The notes below the pieces were generated by a model that was not told the DNA's origin, ran no database searches, and saw nothing but the letters and a program-made list of their open reading frames with translations. The translations under genes and the position numbers were made by a program. Positions 8,653 to 15,922 of a stretch of 46,979 nt of DNA are shown here, in pieces (position 1 is the first letter of the stretch; the number at the start of each line of letters is the position of its first letter). The DNA is from Bacillota bacterium (GTDB taxonomy: Bacteria > Bacillota > UBA4882 > UBA10575), in NCBI GenBank assembly GCA_012735135.1, contig JAAYHY010000089.1, positions 1-46,979 on the forward strand, read 5' to 3'.

Positions 8653-9126
8653 TTAGAAGCTGTTGATAATTTCCCGGACCCGGTCGCCGGTGAGATTGCC
8701 GAATACTTGGTCGTTAATCATCATTGCGGGAGCTACCCCGCACAAGCCAAGACAACTGGTGAATTCCAACGTAAATTTACCGTCCGGGGTTGTTTCGCCG
8801 GGTTTAATGGCCAGAGTTTTTTCGATGGCCGCCAAAACATCTTGCGCTCCGCGAATATGACAAGGAGCGCTTTCACAGATGCGGATAATATACCGCCCGG
8901 TTGGGGCTGTTTTGAAAAGGGAATAAAAAGTAGCGACACCGTAAACTTTACTCTCGGGCACTCCTACCTCTTCGGCAATCAACTGTAAGATTTCCCGCGA
9001 AAGGTAACCGTTTATTGCTTGCGCTTCCCTCAGGATCTCCAGTAAAGATCCGGGCGATTTCTTATATTTGTCGAGAATTGCAGATAATTTCGGAGTAGGG
9101 AGAGAGCAGTCCGTTTTTGCCAACAC
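8653..9126 (-). CDS. hndA: hydrogenase [2Fe-2S] subunit (HndA/HydC, NuoE-like)
   Basis: 157 residues. Thioredoxin-like ferredoxin subunit that pairs with the NuoF-like subunit and carries one [2Fe-2S] cluster. The four ligands are visible in CESAPC (C-x4-C) and SCLGLCG (C-x3-C). The helical N-terminus with GYLSREILQLIAEEVGVPESKVYGVATFYSLF is typical of NuoE. GTG start, six bases after GGAGG. It sits between hndB and hndC in the operon. Confidence 0.95.
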   Translation of the reverse strand: MLAKTDCSLPTPKLSAILDKYKKSPGSLLEILREAQAINGYLSREILQLIAEEVGVPESKVYGVATFYSLFKTAPTGRYIIRICESAPCHIRGAQDVLAAIEKTLAIKPGETTPDGKFTLEFTSCLGLCGVAPAMMINDQVFGNLTGDRVREIINSF

Positions 9127-9153
9127 TGTTCACCTCCTCTTCTCTTTTCTTCT

Positions 9154-9519
9154 CTATTTCCGTCCGATTACCCATTCACCGATGATGTTATTGTTCACGA
9201 TATGTTTGGCTACGATCTGCCGGGCTTTTTCCGGGGTAACCTTTCCGTAAATGATCCGGGGTTGACCCGGAATATCCACTTCGACAATGGGTTCTTGCTC
9301 GCAAAGGCCCAGGCATCCGGTAGGCGTAAGCGTGACCCCGGTGAGGTTTCGTTTATTTATCTCCTCAAGGATGGCTTTCATCGTTTCACGGGCGCCGGCG
9401 GCAATCCCGCAGGTCCCCATGCCGATGATGACCTTGGTTTGCTCCTTTTCTTCCCGTAATTCAGTCATCCGTCGGGCCTCTTCCCGAATTTTCTCTAAAT
9501 CGGCCAACGATTTCATCAT
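9154..9519 (-). CDS. hndB: hydrogenase-associated thioredoxin-like ferredoxin (HndB type)
   Basis: 121 residues. Small [2Fe-2S] protein with ligand cysteines in MGTCGIAAGA and TGCLGLCEQEP, resembling HndB of the Desulfovibrio NADP-reducing hydrogenase. It is the first gene after the promoter at 9576-9605. Two tandem ATG codons occur: AAAGGAGGT is four bases before the first and seven before the second (9516), so the second may be the one used. The gene order B-A-C-D differs from the A-B-C-D order of the Desulfovibrio cluster. Confidence 0.9.
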   Translation of the reverse strand: MMKSLADLEKIREEARRMTELREEKEQTKVIIGMGTCGIAAGARETMKAILEEINKRNLTGVTLTPTGCLGLCEQEPIVEVDIPGQPRIIYGKVTPEKARQIVAKHIVNNNIIGEWVIGRK

Positions 9520-9575
9520 ATGACCTCCTTTTGGTTAGTTTGTTCCGATTTTCACAAACTCTCTGGTTCATACAA

Positions 9576-9605
9576 ATTATATCGCGCTCTTATAAAATAT
9601 GTCAA
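9576..9605 (-). promoter_or_regulatory. consensus sigma-A promoter of the hnd operon
   Basis: Perfect TTGACA (9605-9600) and perfect TATAAT (9581-9576) with an 18-base spacer, about 57 bases upstream of hndB. Both boxes match the full consensus, which suggests high constitutive expression of the hydrogenase. No operator is evident in the leader. Confidence 0.8.
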
Positions 9606-9621
9606 TCCTTTATCAATTATA

Positions 9622-10668
9622 TCAAAAATGGTTTACGCCTTTGACAACTTGATTAATATTGTTAATGGCTCTTTTGATTTGGTCCTCCGTAACGTCTTTA
9701 TGGGTGACAAAACGAATCTCCGTCGGCGAAGTGGGGTTGGCCAAAATGCCGTGCCGGGCCAAGAGGGTAGAAAAATGTTGGGCGCTGATCCCAAGTTTGG
9801 CGACGGAACAAATCAGAATGTTGGTCGGAAACGCCGCGGGATCAATCGTCAGCCCCGGGATGTTGGCGAGGTTTTCCGCCAGCAACCGGGCCCGGTAATG
9901 ATCTTCCGCCAAACGGCCGACCATCTTTTCCAGGGCGATAATTCCGGCGGCGGCCAAGATTCCGGCCTGGCGCAATCCCCCGCCAAGGACCTTCCGGTTT
10001 TTCCGTGCTTTTTCAATAAATTCTTTCCTGCCGGCCAGCATGGAACCGACGGGAGCGCCTAACCCTTTGGAGAGACAGAACATAACCGAATCGACGGGCG
10101 CCGTTAACTCCCGGACATCAATCCCTAAAGCGGTGGCGGCATTAAAGATCCGGGCCCCGTCTAGATGAACCGGGATTCCCCGGTCGTGTGCAACCTGGGC
10201 CATTGCGCTAATTTGCTCCGGGGTCAGAACGGTTCCTCCCGCCCGGTTATGGGTATTTTCCAAACAAAGCAGGCCCGTGCGGGGAAAATGAATGTTCTCC
10301 TCCCGGATGGCTTGGGCGATGAGCTCCGGTGGCATAAAACCTTTTTCTCCCTGGATTGTCCTGGTCTGAGCCCCGGCTAATAAGGCTAACCCGCCCACCT
10401 CATAATAGAACATGTGGGATTCGGCCTCTAAAATGACTTCCTCACCCCGGGCCAGATGGGTCATGGCGGCTACTTGATTGCCCATGGTTCCGCTGGTGAC
10501 AAAGAGGGCGGCTTCTTTTCCGACCATTTCCGCGGCGATGGTCTCCAATTTACGCACGGTCGGATCTTCTCCGTAAACATCATCCCCCACTTCGGCCGCA
10601 GCCATAGCCTTGCGCATTTCGTCCGTGGGTTTGGTCACCGTGTCACTGCGTAAATCAATTACTTCCAT
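9622..10668 (-). CDS. ltaE: low-specificity L-threonine aldolase
   Basis: PLP enzyme that cleaves L-threonine and L-allo-threonine to glycine and acetaldehyde. It opens with IDLRSDTVTKPTDEMRKAM and has GDDVYGEDPTV. The PLP-binding lysine is K201 in SKGLGAPVGS, and HLDGARIFNA provides the aspartate. The length of 348 is normal. It follows folK after a 63-base gap, so it may share that transcript; glycine and one-carbon metabolism would link them loosely. SD AAAGGAG lies 12 bases before ATG, slightly far. Confidence 0.93.
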   Translation of the reverse strand: MEVIDLRSDTVTKPTDEMRKAMAAAEVGDDVYGEDPTVRKLETIAAEMVGKEAALFVTSGTMGNQVAAMTHLARGEEVILEAESHMFYYEVGGLALLAGAQTRTIQGEKGFMPPELIAQAIREENIHFPRTGLLCLENTHNRAGGTVLTPEQISAMAQVAHDRGIPVHLDGARIFNAATALGIDVRELTAPVDSVMFCLSKGLGAPVGSMLAGRKEFIEKARKNRKVLGGGLRQAGILAAAGIIALEKMVGRLAEDHYRARLLAENLANIPGLTIDPAAFPTNILICSVAKLGISAQHFSTLLARHGILANPTSPTEIRFVTHKDVTEDQIKRAINNINQVVKGVNHF

Positions 10669-10731
10669 AGATCAAGAAGACTCCTTTCATTCGTGCTCCG
10701 GTTTTTAAAGGGAATCGTGACCCGCCGGTTC

Positions 10732-11214
10732 CTAAGTCTTCGGAAAACAACGGGAGAGTTGATCTTTTGTCGCGACCCAAACCTCCTCCAGCCTTTTTCC
10801 GCTCCGCGGATCTGTCCACGCGGGGACGAGTTCGAGTAAAGGCGCGATCACAAAGGATCTTTCCAATAAACGGGGATGGGGAATGGTCAAAAGAGCCGAG
10901 TTCATCACCCATTGGTCATAAAATAAAATATCTAAGTCAAGGGGACGGGGGCCAAACCGGGGTCCGGGGGTCCGTCCTCTTGCTTTCTCCAATTGCTTAA
11001 ACTTTGAAAGGAGGGCTAACGGCAACTCTTGGGTTTCGCCCAGACAGACCTGGTTTAAAAACCAGGGTTGATCCGGGTAACCAACGGGTTCGCTTTCATA
11101 GACCCGGGAAAAAACCACATTTTTAAGGAGGGAGGTCAAGGTGGTGGCCGCTGCCTGCAAATGGCCTTCCCGGTCACCCAGATTTGTCCCTAAGGCTACA
11201 GCAATAATCGGCAA
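10732..11214 (-). CDS. folK: 2-amino-4-hydroxy-6-hydroxymethyldihydropteridine pyrophosphokinase
   Basis: Transfers pyrophosphate from ATP to 6-hydroxymethyl-dihydropterin, the step before dihydropteroate synthase. Hallmarks: VALGTNLGDREGHL at the start, FLNQVCLGE, RTPGPRFGPRPLDLDILFYD and IPHPRLLERSFVIAPLLEL. 160 residues. It starts with TTG, six bases after GGAG. It follows folP by 44 bases. No folB lies between or beside them, so dihydroneopterin aldolase must be encoded elsewhere. Confidence 0.95.
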   Translation of the reverse strand: MPIIAVALGTNLGDREGHLQAAATTLTSLLKNVVFSRVYESEPVGYPDQPWFLNQVCLGETQELPLALLSKFKQLEKARGRTPGPRFGPRPLDLDILFYDQWVMNSALLTIPHPRLLERSFVIAPLLELVPAWTDPRSGKRLEEVWVATKDQLSRCFPKT

Positions 11215-11258
11215 AGCACTCTCCGGTCCTTTCTTTCCTTCATTATATATATAATTAA

Positions 11259-12446
11259 TTAGCGGCGGACGATCGCGTCGGTCATTCGGGCCACACGGAC
11301 CATTTCCTTCACGTCGTGTACCCGGACGAGATCGGCACCGCGGCTGATCCCGATGGCAACCGTGGCGGCGGTCCCTTCACGGCGTTGGTCCACAGGTAGA
11401 TCTAAGACATGGCCAATTACGGATTTTCTGGATGTGCCCAGGAGAATCGGCGCCCCCAAACTTTTTAGTTCGTCTAAGCGGTCGATGATGGTGAGGTTAT
11501 CCGCTGGTGTCTTGCCAAACCCGATTCCCGGGTCGATAATCACCTTTTCCCGGGGCAGGCCATGGGCTGCCGCCAGCTCAATCCCGGCACGGAGAAAGGA
11601 AGCCACTTCGGCCATTAAATCGGTATAATTTGGAGTGCTTTTGTTATGCATTATAATTGCCGGTACCTGCGCGGCGGCGACCACCTTTACCATTTCCGGA
11701 TCTTTTTGCAACCCCCAGATATCATTTATTAAGTCGGCGCCGGCCGCTAAGGCCGCTTTGGCGACCGCCGGTTTATACGTGTCAACCGAGATTGGAAGGG
11801 GGGATTTTTGGGCCAACACTTCCAGGACAGGAAGCAGGCGTTGTTTCTCTTCTTCCTCACCCACCGGGGTCGCGCCCGGCCGGGTTGATTCGGCGCCGAG
11901 GTCCAACAAATCGGCCCCGGCGGCTAAAAACTCCTCCGCTTGGTGGAGAACTTTGGTAATTAATTGATCTTGTCCGTAAAGGCCGTCTCCGGAGAAAGAG
12001 TCGGGGGTGATGTTGATGATCCCCATGATATAAGTTCTTTTCCCCCATTCGAAGCAGTGGTTTTTAATGGTCAAGGGGGACGGTCGTTGGTTAAGGGCCA
12101 GCAATAAGCGGTTTAATTCTTCCGCCAAAGCGGAAAGGCCGAAGGGCTGCCGGGGTAGTAAGGTTAATAAACGCTGGTATTGGGTCCGGGTGCCCATAAT
12201 GATGGCTTCTCCCTTCTCCGGCCCCAGATAAGCCAGATGCGCGCCGAGGGCAACTTCTCCTCCTTTGGCGAGCATCTCCTGTTTTAAAATATTCGCTGCT
12301 TGGGCGGGGATATTCCCGACTTTGACGATGATGAATTCACCTTTACCAAGCATTAACTCTATTCCTTCCGGGGAGACGCCAATCCGGGTGAACTCTTTCC
12401 GGATTTCCCCCGGATCGCTTGCGGTAATTAGCCGTAAAGAAAACAT
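11259..12446 (-). CDS. folP: dihydropteroate synthase with N-terminal extension
   Basis: Condenses the pterin pyrophosphate with p-aminobenzoate. The TIM-barrel catalytic domain begins near residue 139 with IMGIINITPDSFSGDG; it contains DLGAESTRPGA, PISVDTYKPAVA, DPGIGFGKT and the end motif GADLVRVHDVKEMVRVARM. About 135 residues precede it and do not belong to the core enzyme. Similar long FolP forms occur in clostridia; the role of the extra domain is unknown. The leader contains the structured element described at 12497-12670, but that element looks plus-strand. AAGGAG lies 12 bases before the ATG. Confidence 0.94.
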   Translation of the reverse strand: MFSLRLITASDPGEIRKEFTRIGVSPEGIELMLGKGEFIIVKVGNIPAQAANILKQEMLAKGGEVALGAHLAYLGPEKGEAIIMGTRTQYQRLLTLLPRQPFGLSALAEELNRLLLALNQRPSPLTIKNHCFEWGKRTYIMGIINITPDSFSGDGLYGQDQLITKVLHQAEEFLAAGADLLDLGAESTRPGATPVGEEEEKQRLLPVLEVLAQKSPLPISVDTYKPAVAKAALAAGADLINDIWGLQKDPEMVKVVAAAQVPAIIMHNKSTPNYTDLMAEVASFLRAGIELAAAHGLPREKVIIDPGIGFGKTPADNLTIIDRLDELKSLGAPILLGTSRKSVIGHVLDLPVDQRREGTAATVAIGISRGADLVRVHDVKEMVRVARMTDAIVRR

Positions 12447-12496
12447 CTGTGGTCTCTTCTCCTTCTACCTAGAAATGCCGTCGATCTTGGCGACTT

Positions 12497-12670
12497 GAAT
12501 TTCTTCATAAGTATGCTTAGCGAGGCTAAAAGCGGGTCGCGTGACAGGGAGGTCGTGCGCCGCTTTTGGTTCACGAGAAACCATAAAGCGGCTGCCCGCT
12601 TTTGACCGGGGCTGAGCTGCAGAATACTCGAAGAAATTCACTGGAGCAAGAAAACACCATTCTGCCCCGG
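12497..12670 (+). ncRNA. candidate structured RNA of unknown family
   Basis: No gene covers 12447-12790. Nested helices on the plus strand: 12497-12506 with 12630-12639 (10 perfect pairs); 12510-12514 with 12624-12628; 12515-12521 with 12611-12617 (one G.U); 12528-12536 with 12595-12603 (9 perfect pairs). Inside the last helix are two hairpins: 12539-12545/12552-12558 (two G.U) and 12560-12571/12579-12591 (7+5 pairs, one bulge, loop CACGAGA). CCGGGGC (12606-12612) can pair with GCCCCGG (12664-12670) outside the rod. The three G.U pairs become A-C mismatches on the minus strand, so the plus strand is favoured. I see no promoter or terminator for it and do not recognise the family. A MITE-like DNA element is the main alternative. 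Confidence 0.55.
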
Positions 12671-12673
12671 CGG
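12653..12673 (+). repeat. intergenic motif, copy A
   Basis: AACACCATTCTG followed by CCCCGGCGG. The same core appears on the minus strand at 14484-14505 and at 43732-43752. It lies 13 bases after the closing helix of the structured element and includes its potential pseudoknot strand. Confidence 0.5.
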
Positions 12674-12751
12674 AGATTCTAACTTGGATTTGAATTTACT
12701 ACTTCCTTTTTCAACTTCGTCGTTACCGGGGTAATTCCTTTCTGAACCGCG

Positions 12752-12781
12752 TAAAAAGAAGAAAATGGCCTTCCGGCCATT
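12752..12781 (-). terminator. terminator of the spoIIA operon
   Basis: On the minus strand AATGGCC-GGAA-GGCCATT forms a seven-pair hairpin with a tetraloop, followed by TTCTTCTTTTTAC. It begins about ten bases past the sigF stop. Confidence 0.75.
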
Positions 12782-12790
12782 AAATTTTAC

Positions 12791-13555
12791 CTACGTTTGG
12801 TCGTGCAGGAGCTCACGCAGACGGCCTAGGGCGGCCTTCTCCAAGCGGCTGATTTGGACCTGTGAGACCCCGAATCTGGTGGCAAGCTCACTTTGGGTTT
12901 TTTCACCGAAGAACCGTTCTTCGATAATCATTCGTAACCTGGGGTCCAATTGTTGGAGGGCCTGGCGGAGGGCAAAATCTTCAACCAGTTCTTCTTCCAT
13001 CCCGGTACCGACTTGATCTTCAAAGGTTAATGGTGTCCCTTCTTCCTCATAAACAACCTCTTGTAGCGAAAAAAGGGGTTTGCTCACTTCTAAGGCGGTG
13101 GCGATCTCTTCCCGGCTGAACTTGGTAAGGGCGGCCAGATCGGTTAAGGTCGGTTCTCTTCCGTTTTCCGCCAAGTAGGCATTACGCGCGTGCATCACCT
13201 TTTGGGCTACTTCTTTTATCCCCCGGCTTACTTTAAGCGTGCCATCGGTCCGCAGGTACTGTTTGATCTCGCCAATAATCAGCGGGACGGCGTAAGTGGA
13301 AAACTTAACATTCAAATCGGGGTTAAAACGCTCAACCGCCTTGAGCAGACCAAGGGCGCCGATTTGGACCAAATCATCATATTCCACGCCCCGTCCGGTA
13401 AACCGCCCGACAATACTCTTGACCAGGCGAAGGTTGCGCTCGATCAGAATGGCTTTTGCCTCTTGGTTCCCGGCGGCAACCTGCTTTATTAGGAGGATAG
13501 TTTCCTCTTCGGAGAGGAGATGGGGATCGGTTTGCCCCTCAAGGTTGATCGCCAT
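12791..13555 (-). CDS. sigF: sporulation sigma factor sigma-F
   Basis: First forespore-specific sigma factor. Region 2 shows EYDDLVQIGALGLLKAVERF and FSTYAVPLIIGEIKQYLR; region 3 follows GREPTLTDLAALT; region 4 has the helix-turn-helix TQSELATRFGVSQVQISRLEKAALGRLREL. 254 residues, full length. Its ATG lies inside the last codons of spoIIAB (17-base overlap), so the two are probably translationally coupled. Held inactive by SpoIIAB until released by SpoIIAA. The operon is dacF, spoIIAA, spoIIAB, sigF as in Bacillus. Confidence 0.97.
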   Translation of the reverse strand: MAINLEGQTDPHLLSEEETILLIKQVAAGNQEAKAILIERNLRLVKSIVGRFTGRGVEYDDLVQIGALGLLKAVERFNPDLNVKFSTYAVPLIIGEIKQYLRTDGTLKVSRGIKEVAQKVMHARNAYLAENGREPTLTDLAALTKFSREEIATALEVSKPLFSLQEVVYEEEGTPLTFEDQVGTGMEEELVEDFALRQALQQLDPRLRMIIEERFFGEKTQSELATRFGVSQVQISRLEKAALGRLRELLHDQT

Positions 13556-13982
13556 TACTATTTTTACTCCGTTCGGGTTTCTTAATCATCAGAACTTGGG
13601 TTCCTTGGTTTGGTTGGGATTCAATGGTCATTTCATCCATGAAGGATTCCATAAAAACAAGTCCCAACCCCATTCTCTCCGGAGCGGTGGAATATGCGGG
13701 CGTCTTTGCCAAGTCCAAATCCTGAATTCCGCAACCCTCGTCGCTTACTTTAATGCTCAAGGTCCCGTTCTCGATTTTGAGCTCCAGTTGAATCTCCCCG
13801 CTGTGTTCACGGTAGGCATGGATCACACAATTGGAAACTGCTTCCGAGGTTGCGACTCTTATTTCCTCCAGTTCATTCAGGGTAAAATCAAGCTGGGCGG
13901 CGAAAGCAGCGACAATCACCCGGGAAAGACTGACATTCTCGGGCAGACTGGGAAAGGAGATCTTCAAATAGTTTTCCTTCAT
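13539..13982 (-). CDS. spoIIAB: anti-sigma-F factor and serine kinase SpoIIAB
   Basis: GHKL-fold kinase that binds sigma-F and phosphorylates SpoIIAA. The N-box is VATSEAVSNCVIHAY (E47, N51), the G1 box SDEGCGIQDLD and the G2 box ERMGLGLVFMESFMD. The frame is open back to 14024, but those 14 codons overlap spoIIAA and are unlike the family. The ATG at 13982, 11 bases after AAGGAGG, gives 147 residues and the expected MKENYLKISF start. Confidence 0.96.
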   Translation of the reverse strand: MKENYLKISFPSLPENVSLSRVIVAAFAAQLDFTLNELEEIRVATSEAVSNCVIHAYREHSGEIQLELKIENGTLSIKVSDEGCGIQDLDLAKTPAYSTAPERMGLGLVFMESFMDEMTIESQPNQGTQVLMIKKPERSKNSNGDQP

Positions 13983-14004
13983 GCCCTGGCCGGCCTCCTT
14001 AATC

Positions 14005-14337
14005 TTATTTCTGTGCTTCCTCAAGGGAAGGATGGATCGTCATCACCTTTAATAAACCGGAAAGTTCAAAAAGGCGTTGGAGATGAGGGGGAACATTCAC
14101 CGCGCTGATTTTGCCGTTCCGCTGGGCAATGGATTTATAACGGCCAAGAATGGCACCCAAACCAGAACTATCAATAAAACTGGTCTCTTTAAAGTCGAAA
14201 ATTAAATGTTGGATCTCCTGGTTTTGACCGAGTTCCGCTTCAATGCGGTTCCGAAAGGTTGGTGAGGTCGAAAGGTCAAGTTCCCCGGCAATTTGGACGG
14301 TTAAAACCCGGCCGTTTCGCTCCAAGCTCAAATTCAA
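14005..14337 (-). CDS. spoIIAA: anti-sigma-F antagonist SpoIIAA
   Basis: STAS-domain protein that displaces sigma-F from SpoIIAB when unphosphorylated. The phosphorylated serine is S58 in FIDSSGLGAILGRY. 110 residues, normal. It starts with TTG, eight bases after GGGGGT, and lies 36 bases downstream of a sigma-H-like promoter. It is dephosphorylated by SpoIIE, which is not in this window. Confidence 0.96.
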   Translation of the reverse strand: MNLSLERNGRVLTVQIAGELDLSTSPTFRNRIEAELGQNQEIQHLIFDFKETSFIDSSGLGAILGRYKSIAQRNGKISAVNVPPHLQRLFELSGLLKVMTIHPSLEEAQK

Positions 14338-14372
14338 ACCGGATACCCCCTCTGCAAATGCTCTCCTGCCAT

Positions 14373-14401
14373 TTTTTCGGCATTTAACTAAATTTTCCTG
14401 C
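14373..14401 (-). promoter_or_regulatory. sigma-H promoter of the spoIIA operon
   Basis: On the minus strand GCAGGAAAA (14401-14393) is followed after 11 bases by GCCGAAAAA (14381-14373). These fit the sigma-H pattern RnAGGAwWW and RnnGAATWW, apart from one base (A for T). The position, just upstream of spoIIAA and downstream of a dacF terminator, is what the family predicts for entry into sporulation. Confidence 0.65.
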
Positions 14402-14411
14402 TGTCAACAAC

Positions 14412-14436
14412 AAAGAAAAACCGCCGGTTTGGCGGT
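14412..14436 (-). terminator. terminator between dacF and spoIIAA
   Basis: On the minus strand ACCGCC-AAACC-GGCGGT is followed by TTTTCTTTG. It separates dacF transcription from the sigma-H promoter just downstream. Longer arms GCTGTCAA/TTGACAGC (around 14400 and 14470) flank it. Confidence 0.75.
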
Positions 14437-14483
14437 CTGGAGAGAATCAGGTTTGGGTCAATAACTTTTTTGACAGCATTTAC

Positions 14484-14505
14484 GCAGCTGGGTCAGAATG
14501 GTGTT
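14484..14505 (-). repeat. intergenic motif, copy B
   Basis: On the minus strand AACACCATTCTGACCCAGC, sharing the AACACCATTCTG core with copy A. On that strand it is preceded by two hairpins: TTCACCCC/GGGGTGAA near 14549-14571 and GGATGAAAA/TTTTCATCC near 14508-14540. It lies between dacF and its terminator, so it would be transcribed as the dacF 3' region. Confidence 0.5.
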
Positions 14506-14594
14506 CCCGGATGAAAATTGTGAGTTGGATCGGTTTTCATCCTTTCGTTCACCCCAGCGTATCGGGGTGAAGACTATTCAGCCATGGCCTGTCT

Positions 14595-15758
14595 TTAGCG
14601 GAAAAATCCTTCCAGAATGTTCTTGGTGATTTGCCAGAGAAACCGGAAAAAACCACTTTCTTCCACTGCGTTTTCGGTTACCAAAGGGGCGGTGACTTTC
14701 GTTTCCCCGTCGATCTTGACGATTACTTCCCCCACCGGAGTTCCTTTGGCCAGAGGGGCGCGGACCTTCGGCGGGATTTTAGCCAGGACCTCCGGGGCGC
14801 TTTGCACCTCCCGCTTTAAAACCACCAAAAGGTCTTCGGGGACAATGAGATTAACCTCACTAGCCCGGCCTTTCATTACTTTTGTTCTCCCGATTACCTG
14901 GCCGGCGTTTAAGACCTTAAGGGCTTTGTATTGGCTGAAACCATAATTAAATAACTTGGTAATCTCGTTATTCCGCACTGGGGAAGTGGGCGCTTTCATC
15001 ACGACCGCAATCAGGCGGACCCCATTCCGTTTCGCGGTGGCCACCAGACAATAGCCGGCCTCGCTGGTATACCCGGTCTTGAGGCCATCGCAACCATCAT
15101 AAAAACGGACTAAATTGTTGGTGTTCCGGAGAAAGGATTCGCCACCCCGGAGACTATCGATCCAGGTGCCGGTCCACTTTAGCACCGTAGGGTGTTTCAG
15201 AAGTTCCCGGGCTAGAATGGCCTGGTCGTAGGCGGAGGTCACATTACCCGGTCCACCGCCGTCCGGCGCCAAACCGGTGGCATTAACGTAAGTCGTATTT
15301 TTTAGACCCAGTTCCTGGGCGCGTTTATTCATTAACTTCACAAACTCTTCGTGAGAACCGGAGATATATTCGGCCAATGCGACACTGGCATCATTGGCGG
15401 AGACAATCCCCACAGCCTTCATTAAATCTTCGACGGTCATTTCTTCCTCCGGCTCCAGCCAGATTTGGGAGCCGCCCATCCGGCAGGCTTCCGGACTGGC
15501 GACCACCTTGTCGGTGAGTTTAATCTCCCCGTTCTCTACCGCTTCCATGACCAGAAGCATTACCATCATCTTGGTGACACTGGCCGGGGGTAACGGTTTA
15601 TTACTGTTCTTCTCAACGAGGATCTCCCCGCTACTGGCCTCCATGAGCACCGCAGATTCGGACTGGATATTAAAGGGAAGGGCTGCTCGAGTGCTTTGCA
15701 CACTCAGCATAAAAAGGAACAAGAGAACAATAACTACACTGTGGCCTTTCTTCCGCAT
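14595..15758 (-). CDS. dacF: D-alanyl-D-alanine carboxypeptidase (DacF/PBP5 family)
   Basis: Trims the terminal D-alanine from peptidoglycan stem peptides. An N-terminal signal peptide precedes the serine-peptidase core: S60-V-T-K63, S120-A-N122 and K227-T-G229. A beta-rich domain and a C-terminal amphipathic helix (FFRFLWQITKNILEGFF) for membrane attachment follow. 387 residues. ATG with AAGGAGG seven bases upstream. Its place just before spoIIAA is as in Bacillus, where dacF is expressed in the forespore and affects cortex cross-linking. Confidence 0.95.
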   Translation of the reverse strand: MRKKGHSVVIVLLFLFMLSVQSTRAALPFNIQSESAVLMEASSGEILVEKNSNKPLPPASVTKMMVMLLVMEAVENGEIKLTDKVVASPEACRMGGSQIWLEPEEEMTVEDLMKAVGIVSANDASVALAEYISGSHEEFVKLMNKRAQELGLKNTTYVNATGLAPDGGGPGNVTSAYDQAILARELLKHPTVLKWTGTWIDSLRGGESFLRNTNNLVRFYDGCDGLKTGYTSEAGYCLVATAKRNGVRLIAVVMKAPTSPVRNNEITKLFNYGFSQYKALKVLNAGQVIGRTKVMKGRASEVNLIVPEDLLVVLKREVQSAPEVLAKIPPKVRAPLAKGTPVGEVIVKIDGETKVTAPLVTENAVEESGFFRFLWQITKNILEGFFR

Positions 15759-15922
15759 CCTGCTTCCTCCTTAGTTTCCGGTCCTTAAGAGTTTTTACCA
15801 AAGGAAGAAGCATTATACGTGGAAACAGTAGGTTAAAAAAAAGGGAACGCAAGCGGGAATGCGAATATAAAAGAGGAAGAAAGCATCAAGCTAATTGAAG
15901 AGGATCGGAAAGTGGGATTGGC

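Noticed and set aside
12447-12790. Folate riboswitch in the folP leader
   Set aside because: The structure here favours the plus strand, opposite to folP, and I could not see the conserved core of a THF riboswitch.
13296-14108. Plus-strand frame of 270 codons across sigF and spoIIAB
   Set aside because: Antisense shadow of well-conserved sporulation genes; its sequence resembles no protein family.
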